A DNA stretch of 64,000 nucleotides, from NCBI GenBank assembly GCA_027533185.1, contig JAPZTS010000006.1, positions 58,904 through 122,903 on the forward strand. Direction: 5' to 3'. Source of the DNA: Leptospira sp. (GTDB lineage: Bacteria; Spirochaetota; Leptospiria; Leptospirales; Leptospiraceae). Position numbers and translations under genes: made by a program. Below are positions 27,441 to 35,334 of the stretch, in pieces. How positions within the stretch are numbered: the first letter of the stretch is position 1; each line of letters begins with the position of its first letter. The notes below the pieces were generated by a model. The model worked only from the letters and a program-made list of their open reading frames with translations. It did not search any database and was not told the origin of the DNA.

Positions 27441-28344
27441 AGGCTCCTAAGCGTTTTGCCGCCCATAGGTAGATCATCATAATTAAAATTGGTATTACGG
27501 AAAAAGCAGCTGCCAATGGAATATTTCCTGCAGTTCCTTGGTGAGTATAAACTGCCATTCCAATAAAATAACTAGAGTTACCAATAATAGTGGGGATGAT
27601 ATAATCGCCCAAAGTAAGAGAGAAGGTAAAAATCGAACCCGCCACAACCCCAGGGAATGCCAGTGGAAGGATTACCCTCCAAAAAGTTTGGGATGGCCCA
27701 CCGCCCAAATCTGCGCTCGCTTCCAATAGTGTTTTTGGTATTCGTTCCAATGAGGCTTGGATAGGAAGGATCATATAAGGAAGCCAAATATATACAAAAA
27801 CCAAAAACATTCCAGTATAGGAAAAGGAAAGAGAAGATCCACCTATCACTGGCAAGGCGAGGACTGCATCTAAGAGATACATAAGATCCAACTTATCCAA
27901 AAACCAGGTTAGGATACCTTCTTTTGCCATAATCAATTTCCAGGAATATACTTTTACCAAATAACTCGACCAGAGAGGTAACATCACTCCCAGATACAAA
28001 ATTGGTTTGAGTCGCGGGCCTGCATACATTGCCATATAATAAGCGATGGGAAAACCAATGATGGCACTTGCGATTGTCACAAGTGAGGCCATAGAACTTG
28101 TTCGGATGATAATGTCCCAGTTCGTACTTTGACCAAAAAGATCATAGTAAGATTCAAGAGTGAACTCTCGTTTGATGACACCAGTAAAAGAATCGATTGA
28201 AAAAAAACTCTGTAATAATAAAGTGAATAAAGAGCCTAGGTAAATGATTCCAAGCCAAATCAGAAGCGGAGACAAAAGAAGTAGGATCGCAAGACTTTTG
28301 CGGTAGAATAAAAAGGTAAAAAATCGATCGAAGATTAGACCCAT
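27427..28344 (-). CDS. potB: Polyamine-type ABC transporter permease (PotB/YdcU-like)
   Basis: A 305-residue inner-membrane permease with a six-helix core. The EAA loop is EASADLGGGPSQTFWRVILP, and FSLTLGDYIIPTIIG is the family block of PotB/PotH. It pairs with the downstream PotC-like permease and the upstream ATPase. The start lies nine bases from the ATPase stop. Because the substrate protein resembles YdcS/PotD and the adjacent catabolic genes act on putrescine products, putrescine is the likely cargo. Confidence 0.9.
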   Translation of the reverse strand: MGLIFDRFFTFLFYRKSLAILLLLSPLLIWLGIIYLGSLFTLLLQSFFSIDSFTGVIKREFTLESYYDLFGQSTNWDIIIRTSSMASLVTIASAIIGFPIAYYMAMYAGPRLKPILYLGVMLPLWSSYLVKVYSWKLIMAKEGILTWFLDKLDLMYLLDAVLALPVIGGSSLSFSYTGMFLVFVYIWLPYMILPIQASLERIPKTLLEASADLGGGPSQTFWRVILPLAFPGVVAGSIFTFSLTLGDYIIPTIIGNSSYFIGMAVYTHQGTAGNIPLAAAFSVIPILIMMIYLWAAKRLGAFDAL

Positions 28345-28353
28345 ACTTCCCTA

Positions 28354-29379
28354 CTAAAAAATATGCATGTCGGATTCCTTCCATCCGACAAGTACTTCAG
28401 ATCCAACGGCGATATGTTCCGGAGATATCTTTAAATTTTGAGTCAATGCAACGATACGAATACCGGAACTTGTTTCAAAGTGCATTTTGGAGGTGGCTCC
28501 AGAATAGACTTGGCTTTTTAGTATCGCTTTGAAGGTTCTGTAGCCAGTGGAATGGTTATCTTCTTTTGCATTGGCAAAGATATGGACTCTTTCTGGCCGC
28601 ACCATTGCTTTGCCCGATTTTCCAGTCAGTCTATTGGTCTCATCAGAATTTAGAATATTCGATACTCCAACAAAATTAGCAACGAACTCTGACTTAGGTC
28701 TATCATATAATTCTTGCGGAGATGCAATCTGTTCTACCCTACCCTTATTGAAGACTGCGATTCGATCCGACATGGAAAGGGCCTCCTCTTGGTCATGGGT
28801 TACAAAAACGAAAGTGATCCCTACCTCTTTTTGAATTGCTTTCAATTCAACCTGCATTTCTTCTCGGAGTTTGAGGTCCAGGGCACCTAGAGGCTCATCT
28901 AACAGGAGAACTCTCGGTTTGTTAATGAGTGCTCTGGCGAGAGCAATCCTTTGCCTTTGACCGCCCGAAAGTTCGGAAGGTTTCCTTTTGCCAACATCAG
29001 GAAGCCGTACAAGTTGTAACATTTCTGAGACTCTGGTTTCAATTTCTTTGTTTGCAAGTTTTTTGATTTTGAGTCCGTAACCTATATTTTCCGCCACTGA
29101 CATATGCGGAAATAAAGCATAATCTTGAAAAACGGTATTCACATTTCTTTTGTAAGGAGGGATGCCAGTTACATCCTTACCTTCCAAAAGAACCCTTCCA
29201 GCGCTCATATCTTGAAAACCTGCCACCATTCGGAGGCATGTGGTTTTCCCTGAGCCAGAAGGGCCTAACATAGAAAAGAATTCGCCTTTGGCGATTCCAA
29301 AGGAGACATCATCCACCGCCACAAACTGATCGAATTTCTTAGTTACATTTTGAAATTCTACATCAAACGAATTGTCCAT
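28354..29379 (-). CDS. potA: Polyamine-type ABC transporter ATPase (PotA/YdcT-like)
   Basis: A 341-residue ABC ATPase. Walker A is GPSGSGKTT near residue 39, the signature is LSGGQRQRIALARAL, Walker B is RVLLLDEPLGALD, and the switch His lies in FVTHDQEEAL. A C-terminal TOBE-type domain (about 245-341, with MVRPERVHIF) is typical of PotA/YdcT/MalK-class importers. It energises uptake through the two permeases downstream. It lies 33 bases after the substrate-binding lipoprotein gene stop on the same strand. Confidence 0.92.
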   Translation of the reverse strand: MDNSFDVEFQNVTKKFDQFVAVDDVSFGIAKGEFFSMLGPSGSGKTTCLRMVAGFQDMSAGRVLLEGKDVTGIPPYKRNVNTVFQDYALFPHMSVAENIGYGLKIKKLANKEIETRVSEMLQLVRLPDVGKRKPSELSGGQRQRIALARALINKPRVLLLDEPLGALDLKLREEMQVELKAIQKEVGITFVFVTHDQEEALSMSDRIAVFNKGRVEQIASPQELYDRPKSEFVANFVGVSNILNSDETNRLTGKSGKAMVRPERVHIFANAKEDNHSTGYRTFKAILKSQVYSGATSKMHFETSSGIRIVALTQNLKISPEHIAVGSEVLVGWKESDMHIF

Positions 29380-29412
29380 CCCTGTCCCCTTCTTTTCCTA
29401 TATTCCTCGATG

Positions 29413-30576
29413 TTATTTGCTACCGATTATGGAAATGTAGTCCGTTGCCCATTTTTTGTAAGGAACACATTTTCTTCCACCGGAACAATCTTCTACTGGA
29501 GTTCTCCAGAAAGAGATTTTTTCAAAATTATTAAATCCATTGATGGCACAACCTGTATCGCCGAGTAAAGCATTTCCTTTACAAGCAGCAGGAACAGAAG
29601 GCACGGATCCAAACCAAGATGCTAGGTCTCCTTGTACTTTCGGAGAAATAGAGTGCTCCATCCATTTGTAAGCACAGTTCACGTGTTTTGAATCTTTGTG
29701 TAACATTGTTGTATCTGCCCAACCAGTTGCTCCTTCTTTGGGAACAACAGAACCTACTGGTTGTTTTTCAGCCACTAAAAGGTTCACCTGAAACGGCCAA
29801 GTAGAGGATGCAACTAAACCTTCTTTTTTGAAGTCATCCACTTGGACCATCGCATCATGCCAATACTTCGGAACGAGCTGTCTTTGTTTTTTTAGAAGTT
29901 CGATTACGGCATTGTATTGTTTTTCATCTAACTCGTATGGATCTTGGATTCCAAGTTCAGGATTTTTTTGCTTTAGGTAAAGTGCACCGTCTGCAATATA
30001 GATAGGTCCATCAAAAGCTTGAACACGACCTTTGTTAGATTTGCCATCCGGTAAAACTTGCTCTTCAAACACAACATTCCAGCTAGTTGGTGGTGTTTTA
30101 AATACGTTTTTGTTATACATAAGAACGTTTGGTCCCCACTGGTAAGGAACTCCGTAATGTTTTCCATCTACAGTATGCCAAGGAGCATTTTGTAAACGTG
30201 AATCGATGGATTTCCAGCTTGGAATCAAATCAATGTTAACTTCTTGAACCTTTCCACCAGCAACAAGTCTGAGTGAAGCGTCACCTGATGCTGTTACAAG
30301 GTCAAATCCACCTTCGTTCATAAGAGCAACCATCTCATCAGAAGTTGCTGCAGTTTTTACTGTTACTTTACATCCAGTTGATTTTTCAAACTCAGTAACC
30401 CAATCGTAACCTTTGTCTGTTTCACCACGTTCAATATAACCAGGCCAAGCAACAATAGATACTTCGCCTTCACCTTGTCCAATTTCCGATACTTTTGTTT
30501 CTTTCTTTCCGCAAGCAAATGTAAGCCCGATTGCCAATACTGCTGCAGAAGAAACCACTCGTTGGAATGAATTCAT
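29413..30576 (-). CDS. potD: Polyamine-binding lipoprotein (PotD/YdcS-like)
   Basis: A 387-residue periplasmic binding protein. The signal peptide ends LTFACGKKE, so Cys22 should be lipidated and tether the protein. Family features include SIVAWPGYIERG, FDLVTASGDASLRL, YGVPYQWGPNVLMYN and STWPFQVNLL. Extra C-terminal cysteines (ACKGN, GCAING, DCSGGRKC) are likely disulfides, as seen in the YdcS branch. The Shine-Dalgarno AGGAG stands eight bases before the ATG. It is the first gene of the importer operon and diverges from gabD. Putrescine or GABA-related amines are likely ligands; the exact one is inferred from the neighbours. Confidence 0.87.
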   Translation of the reverse strand: MNSFQRVVSSAAVLAIGLTFACGKKETKVSEIGQGEGEVSIVAWPGYIERGETDKGYDWVTEFEKSTGCKVTVKTAATSDEMVALMNEGGFDLVTASGDASLRLVAGGKVQEVNIDLIPSWKSIDSRLQNAPWHTVDGKHYGVPYQWGPNVLMYNKNVFKTPPTSWNVVFEEQVLPDGKSNKGRVQAFDGPIYIADGALYLKQKNPELGIQDPYELDEKQYNAVIELLKKQRQLVPKYWHDAMVQVDDFKKEGLVASSTWPFQVNLLVAEKQPVGSVVPKEGATGWADTTMLHKDSKHVNCAYKWMEHSISPKVQGDLASWFGSVPSVPAACKGNALLGDTGCAINGFNNFEKISFWRTPVEDCSGGRKCVPYKKWATDYISIIGSK

Positions 30577-30714
30577 CTTTCGATCTCCTAGGGGTTGTTG
30601 TGTAATCAGAGTTTAGATTCCATAAAAATCAAAAATGATCAACCACTTCCTTCCATTTCAAAAAAAAGGTGGGAAATTTTATTAAAAGCCTAGTCTAGGA
30701 AGGAAAGAGAAGTT
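30577..30714. promoter_or_regulatory. Divergent control region between transporter and gab/pat genes
   Basis: These 138 bases separate the first gene of the importer operon from the first gene of the catabolic operon, so both promoters must lie here. An 11-base near-palindrome CCTAGTCTAGG (30689-30699) lies next to the gabD ribosome binding site (GGAAAGAGAAG). A CCTAGG element is found by the potD-like ribosome site. I could not place convincing -35/-10 pairs. A shared regulator site is plausible but unproven. Confidence 0.35.
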
Positions 30715-32172
30715 ATGAAATTCATCAAAAACAGAGATCTATTCCGACAGTTGAATTATGTGAATGGAGAATGGTGCGGTGCCAAAAATTCATCCGTGCT
30801 ATCCGTAACAAATCCTGCGACAGGCGAAACCCTTGGTACAATTCCGAATGCAGGAGAAGAAGACACCCAACTTGCCATCCATGCTGCAAAATCTGCCTTT
30901 CAAGATTGGAAATCGAGACCTGCAAAAGAAAGAGCAAATCTCTTAAGAAAACTCTATCAATTGGTAATGGAAAACCAAGATGACTTAGGATTGATTATGA
31001 CCCAAGAGCAAGGGAAACCATTGGTTGAAGCAAAGGGTGAGGTTGCTTATGCGGCATCTTACATTGAATGGTTTTCGGAGGAAGCCAAACGAGCGTATGG
31101 TGATGTGATTCCTTCCCACCGAAAAGATACTAGGATTTTAGTTTTAAAAGAACCAATTGGGGTTGTCGGAACGATCACACCTTGGAATTTCCCTGCCGCG
31201 ATGCTTGCCAGAAAAGTGGCCCCTGCGCTTGCCGCTGGGTGTACGGTTGTTTCAAAACCATCCGAACTGACACCTTACTCTGCTTTGGCGCTGGCTTATT
31301 TGGCAGAGTTGGCAGGAATTCCTAAAGGAGTTTGGAATGTAATTGTCGGCGATGCGAAACCAATCGGCAAAGTGATCCTAGAAAGTAAGGATGTAAAAAA
31401 ACTAAGTTTTACGGGTTCTACAAAGACTGGAATGTACTTAATGGAAAAAAGTGCGGCGACTCTTAAAAAGCTCTCACTCGAGTTAGGTGGAAATGCTCCA
31501 TTCATAGTTTTTGATGATGCCAATTTAGACGAAGCGGTAAAAGCTGCTATGTTGAGTAAATACAGAAATACTGGGCAGACTTGCGTTTGTGTAAATCGGT
31601 TTTTAGTCGAAGAATCAGTCGCAGAAGAATTCTCTAAACGTTTGGCAGCTAAAACAAAAGAACTTATTGTTGGTAATGGCTTGGAACCAAATTCTAACCA
31701 AGGCCCTCTCATCAATTCATCAGCAAAAGAAAAAGTAAAACTGCATATTGAAGATGCAATGAAGAAGGGAGCGAAGGTTTTGGTTGGTGGTAAAGAACAC
31801 AGCCTTGGTGGAAACTTTTTTGAGCCAACGGTTTTGTATCCAGTTACCTCTGAAATGTTAGCAACCCAAGAGGAAACTTTCGGCCCTGTTTCCTGCATAC
31901 AGACTTTTAAAACGGAAGAGGAAGCCGTTTACCTTGCCAATAACACAGACTTTGGGCTCGCCTCCTATCTTTTTACGGGCAATATCGCTAGGCTATTTCG
32001 GGTCGCCGAACAATTGGAATACGGAATGGTCGGCATCAACGAAGGTATTATTTCTTCAGAACAAGTTCCTTTTGGAGGAGTCAAATTCTCAGGGATGGGA
32101 CGAGAAGGAAGTAAATATGGACTCGACGACTACATGGTAACAAAATATCTCTGTATAGGGGGGATCCAGTGA
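30715..32172 (+). CDS. gabD: NADP-dependent succinate-semialdehyde dehydrogenase
   Basis: A 485-residue aldehyde dehydrogenase that follows E. coli GabD nearly block by block: TPWNFPAAMLARK, SFTGSTKTGM, the catalytic Glu in LELGGNAPF, the catalytic Cys in NTGQTCVCVNR, and the end block GREGSKYGLDDYMVTKYLCIGG. It oxidises succinic semialdehyde to succinate, the last step of GABA and putrescine breakdown. Strong Shine-Dalgarno (GGAAAGAGAAG) before the ATG. It is coupled to gabT by a GTGA overlap. Confidence 0.95.
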   Translation: MKFIKNRDLFRQLNYVNGEWCGAKNSSVLSVTNPATGETLGTIPNAGEEDTQLAIHAAKSAFQDWKSRPAKERANLLRKLYQLVMENQDDLGLIMTQEQGKPLVEAKGEVAYAASYIEWFSEEAKRAYGDVIPSHRKDTRILVLKEPIGVVGTITPWNFPAAMLARKVAPALAAGCTVVSKPSELTPYSALALAYLAELAGIPKGVWNVIVGDAKPIGKVILESKDVKKLSFTGSTKTGMYLMEKSAATLKKLSLELGGNAPFIVFDDANLDEAVKAAMLSKYRNTGQTCVCVNRFLVEESVAEEFSKRLAAKTKELIVGNGLEPNSNQGPLINSSAKEKVKLHIEDAMKKGAKVLVGGKEHSLGGNFFEPTVLYPVTSEMLATQEETFGPVSCIQTFKTEEEAVYLANNTDFGLASYLFTGNIARLFRVAEQLEYGMVGINEGIISSEQVPFGGVKFSGMGREGSKYGLDDYMVTKYLCIGGIQ

Positions 32173-33458
32173 CAACAAATCAAAAGCTAGACAATAAGTC
32201 TTTGTGGGAACGACGACTAAAAAACGTGCCGAGAGGTGTAACAACCGCCTATCCCGTGTTTGCTGAAAAGGCAAAAAATGCCGAAATTTGGGATGTAGAA
32301 GGGAATCGGTTTATCGATTTTGGAGGTGGTATCGGAGTACAAAATACAGGACATTGCCATCCCAAGGTGATTGCCGCTATCCACAAACAAGTGGACCAAG
32401 TTCTCCACACTGCATTTCAAATTATGCCTTATGAACCGTATATCGTACTCGCAGAAAAACTAAACGCAAAAGCCCCGATTGATGGTGGTGCCAAAACAAT
32501 CTTCTTCTCTTCGGGTGCTGAGGCTCTTGAAAACGCTGTAAAGATAGCTAGAGCAGCAACTGGTAGACCGGGATTTATTTCCTTCCTTGGCGGATTCCAT
32601 GGAAGAACAATGATGGCACTCGCACTCACGGGGAAGGTTGTTCCTTACAAAAAAGGTTTTGGACCATTTTCGAGTGATGTCTACCACATTCCGTTTCCAA
32701 TGGAATACCATGGTGTTTCGGAAGAGGATTCCATAAAGGCTCTTATGAATCTCTTTAAAGCGGATATTGATCCCTCTCGTGTGGCTGCGATTGCCATTGA
32801 ACCCGTGCAAGGTGAAGGTGGATTCTATATTGCATCCCCTAGCTTTATGCAAAAACTCAGAAAGATTTGTGATGAACACGGAATCTTGCTAATAGCTGAT
32901 GAAGTACAGTCTGGATTTGCCAGAACTGGGAAGTTGTTTGCCATTGAACATTCAGGTATCAAACCAGATCTGATTACAACAGCAAAATCTCTGGCTGCTG
33001 GAATGCCTCTCTCTGCTGTAATTGGAAAAACTGCAATTATGGATTCTGTAGAACCTGGCGGGCTGGGTGGGACCTATGCTGGCAACCCCGTCGCCTGTGC
33101 TGCAGGGATTGCGGTAATGGATCTTATCGAAGAAGAAGGAATTCTTGCCAAATCAACTAAGTTAGGCGAAACCTTACAAAAAAGATTGAATGAACTTAAA
33201 AAAACCAGTCCTCACATCGGAGAGATTAGAGGTCTTGGTGGTATGGTTGCTTTTGAACTAGTTGAAAATGGTGAAGCAAACAAACCGTCCGCAGATCTTG
33301 CAAAAAAGTTAACAACCAAAGCTCTAGAAAAGGGATTGGTATTACTGTCTTGTGGTGTATATGGGAATGTAATTCGAATTCTCGTTCCAATTACAGCCGA
33401 TGATACAGTTGTTGAAGAAGGCATACAAATCATAGAACAATCACTCAAGGAAATTTAA
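32169..33458 (+). CDS. gabT: 4-aminobutyrate aminotransferase
   Basis: A 429-residue class III PLP aminotransferase close to E. coli GabT/PuuE: WDVEGNRFIDFGGGIGVQNTGH, SSGAEALENAVKIARAATGR, IEPVQGEGGFYIASPSFMQ, ADEVQSGFARTG, the PLP Lys in TTAKSLAAG, and GGLGGTYAGNP. It moves the amino group of GABA to 2-oxoglutarate, giving succinic semialdehyde. The GTG start overlaps the gabD stop (GTGA). No separate putrescine aminotransferase is visible, so this enzyme might also act on putrescine; that is inference. Confidence 0.93.
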   Translation: MTTNQKLDNKSLWERRLKNVPRGVTTAYPVFAEKAKNAEIWDVEGNRFIDFGGGIGVQNTGHCHPKVIAAIHKQVDQVLHTAFQIMPYEPYIVLAEKLNAKAPIDGGAKTIFFSSGAEALENAVKIARAATGRPGFISFLGGFHGRTMMALALTGKVVPYKKGFGPFSSDVYHIPFPMEYHGVSEEDSIKALMNLFKADIDPSRVAAIAIEPVQGEGGFYIASPSFMQKLRKICDEHGILLIADEVQSGFARTGKLFAIEHSGIKPDLITTAKSLAAGMPLSAVIGKTAIMDSVEPGGLGGTYAGNPVACAAGIAVMDLIEEEGILAKSTKLGETLQKRLNELKKTSPHIGEIRGLGGMVAFELVENGEANKPSADLAKKLTTKALEKGLVLLSCGVYGNVIRILVPITADDTVVEEGIQIIEQSLKEI

Positions 33459-33460
33459 AG

Positions 33461-34909
33461 ATGAAAGAATTTAAACTTTGGATCGATGGAAGATGGACCA
33501 ATACAAGTGGAGGGAAAAAAATGAAAATTCAAAACCCAGCCACAGCAAAAACAATCGCAGAGGTGGTAGATGCAAGTCCAGCTGATGTTGATAAAGCAGT
33601 AAAGGCCGCAAACAGAGCATTTTATGATGGAAGGTGGTCTGGTCTCACTCCTGGAGAAAGGTCCAAAGCTCTTTGGAAATTGGCCGATCTAATAGAAGCA
33701 AAAACTAAAGAATTTGCGAAGCAGGAATCTTTAAATACAGGCAAACCTTATAAAAATCTAAGCCTTGCTGGAGACATTCCATTTGCAATTGATAATATTC
33801 GATATTTTGCAACTGCGGCAAGAGATAGTTTTGGCAGTCGAACCAATGAATACGCTACTGGGTATACATCCCTACTCCGCAGAGAGCCTGTCGGAGTTGT
33901 AGCTCAAATTGCTCCATGGAACTACCCTATTTTAATGGCAGTTTGGAAATTTGGACCGGCACTTGCAGCGGGATGCACCGTAGTTCTTAAACCAGCTCCC
34001 GGAACACCAATTACAAGTCTTATGTTAGCTGAACTTACTAAAGAAGCAGGTATTCCTGATGGTGTAATCAACATCATCACAGGTGGGAATGAAACGGGAC
34101 AAAACCTAGTCGATCATCCACTCGTAAGAATGGTATCACTCACTGGTTCTACAGGAACTGGTAAAACCATAATGAAATCAGCTTCAGAATCGCTCAAACG
34201 TGTGCATTTGGAGTTAGGTGGTAAAGCTCCTCTTCTCGTTTTTGATGATGCTGATTTGAATCTTTTTGCCGCAAAAGCCGCATTTGGTGCAACCTGCAAT
34301 TCCGGGCAAGATTGTACTGCTGCAACAAGAATCATTGTTCCAAAATCTTTACAAAAAAAGGTGACTGACCTTGTTGTGGATGCAATGAAATCAGTTGTTG
34401 TCGGTGATCCCTTCTCGGACAAAACAGAGATGGGGCCACTTATTTCCGAAATCCACAGAGAGAGAGTTATGGGCTTCATGGAAAGGGCAAAAAAACAAGG
34501 GGCAAAAATACTAACGGGTGGAGGAATTCCAAAAGCATTGGCTAGTTCTGGTTATTTTTTTGAACCAACTGTGATCACAGACGTAAAACAAAATTATGAT
34601 ATTGTTCAAAACGAAGTCTTCGCCCCAGTTTTAACCATCCAATCCTATGATAAAGAGGAAGATGGAATCCAATTGGCGAATGATGTAAACTATGGACTCG
34701 CGTCTAGCATCTGGACAAAGGATGTCGCACGCGCGATGCGAGTATCCAAAAGATTGGAATTTGGAACTGTCTGGGTAAATGACCACCTTCCTCTCACCTC
34801 AGAAACTCCACATGGTGGCTTCAAACAGTCTGGTTTTGGCAAGGATCTTTCGGCAGAGTCAGTAGGAGACTATCTTATCACCAAACACGTGATGGTTGGT
34901 GGCATTTAA
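33461..34909 (+). CDS. patD: Gamma-aminobutyraldehyde dehydrogenase (PatD/YdcW-like)
   Basis: A 482-residue aldehyde dehydrogenase that starts two bases after the gabT stop. It has APWNYPILMAVWK, SLTGSTGTGK, HLELGGKAPL (catalytic Glu), NSGQDCTAATR (catalytic Cys) and the C-terminal HGGFKQSGFGKDLS. The NSGQDCTAATR active-site block and the length resemble E. coli PatD (YdcW), which oxidises 4-aminobutanal to GABA. In E. coli patD also sits beside a ydcSTUV transporter, as here. Betaine-aldehyde dehydrogenase activity is a less likely alternative. Confidence 0.87.
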   Translation: MKEFKLWIDGRWTNTSGGKKMKIQNPATAKTIAEVVDASPADVDKAVKAANRAFYDGRWSGLTPGERSKALWKLADLIEAKTKEFAKQESLNTGKPYKNLSLAGDIPFAIDNIRYFATAARDSFGSRTNEYATGYTSLLRREPVGVVAQIAPWNYPILMAVWKFGPALAAGCTVVLKPAPGTPITSLMLAELTKEAGIPDGVINIITGGNETGQNLVDHPLVRMVSLTGSTGTGKTIMKSASESLKRVHLELGGKAPLLVFDDADLNLFAAKAAFGATCNSGQDCTAATRIIVPKSLQKKVTDLVVDAMKSVVVGDPFSDKTEMGPLISEIHRERVMGFMERAKKQGAKILTGGGIPKALASSGYFFEPTVITDVKQNYDIVQNEVFAPVLTIQSYDKEEDGIQLANDVNYGLASSIWTKDVARAMRVSKRLEFGTVWVNDHLPLTSETPHGGFKQSGFGKDLSAESVGDYLITKHVMVGGI

Positions 34910-34912
34910 AAA

Positions 34913-35284
34913 ATGTTACAGACTAACAAACAAACCACCAAGAAGGTTTTCCTTCTTGGTAGACTAGTGACTCTTTTTCTGGCAACCGGACTCCTTTCAA
35001 ATTGTGTCACGCACCAATTCCAGAGTCCGTATTCGGAGGATGGAATCCAATTGGCCGGTTGGGAAAAACAATGTCAAACGGAAAGGACCTTCTCCCAATG
35101 GTATTTATTTTGGGGATCCTACCCGATCAACAAAATGGATGAAAAGGAATTTTTCCCAAGTAAGGCAAAAAGTTATAAGTTTGCCCTCAAAACAACTTGG
35201 TTAGATGGTTTGATCTCTACCTTAGGTGGAATATCCATTTCTGTTACAAGAAAAACTTGGGTTATTTCCGAATGCACCAATTGA
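34913..35284 (+). CDS. Small lipoprotein of unknown function (Bor-like pattern)
   Basis: A 123-residue protein whose hydrophobic N-terminus ends in GLLSNCVTH, a lipobox with Cys31. The mature domain (HQFQSPYSEDGIQ, then FSQWYLFWGSYPINKMD) loosely recalls Bor/Iss-type lipoproteins, but the match is weak. It begins three bases after the patD stop. A perfect 10-base hairpin overlies its first codons. A downstream in-frame GTG (within LVTLFLATG) would give a shorter signal peptide; I keep ATG 34913. Confidence 0.6.
   Translation: MLQTNKQTTKKVFLLGRLVTLFLATGLLSNCVTHQFQSPYSEDGIQLAGWEKQCQTERTFSQWYLFWGSYPINKMDEKEFFPSKAKSYKFALKTTWLDGLISTLGGISISVTRKTWVISECTN
34937..34960. repeat. Perfect 10-bp inverted repeat (hairpin) in 5' end of lipoprotein gene
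   Basis: ACCAAGAAGG (34937-34946), a TTTT loop, then CCTTCTTGGT (34951-34960): a perfect 10-base stem with a 4-base loop. It begins 27 bases after the patD stop and inside codons 9-16 of the lipoprotein gene. No T-run follows, so it is not a standard terminator. It could shield the mRNA end of the gab-pat operon or lower expression of the lipoprotein. Confidence 0.6.
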
Positions 35285-35334
35285 AAGGGACTTGAGTAAT
35301 TTGTACTTCTTCCGTAAGTAAGTAAATTAGTTAG

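Noticed and set aside
31296..31898. 200-residue open frame on the minus strand inside gabD
   Set aside because: It lies wholly within a well-matched gabD on the other strand and has no motif or ribosome site; it is a coding shadow.
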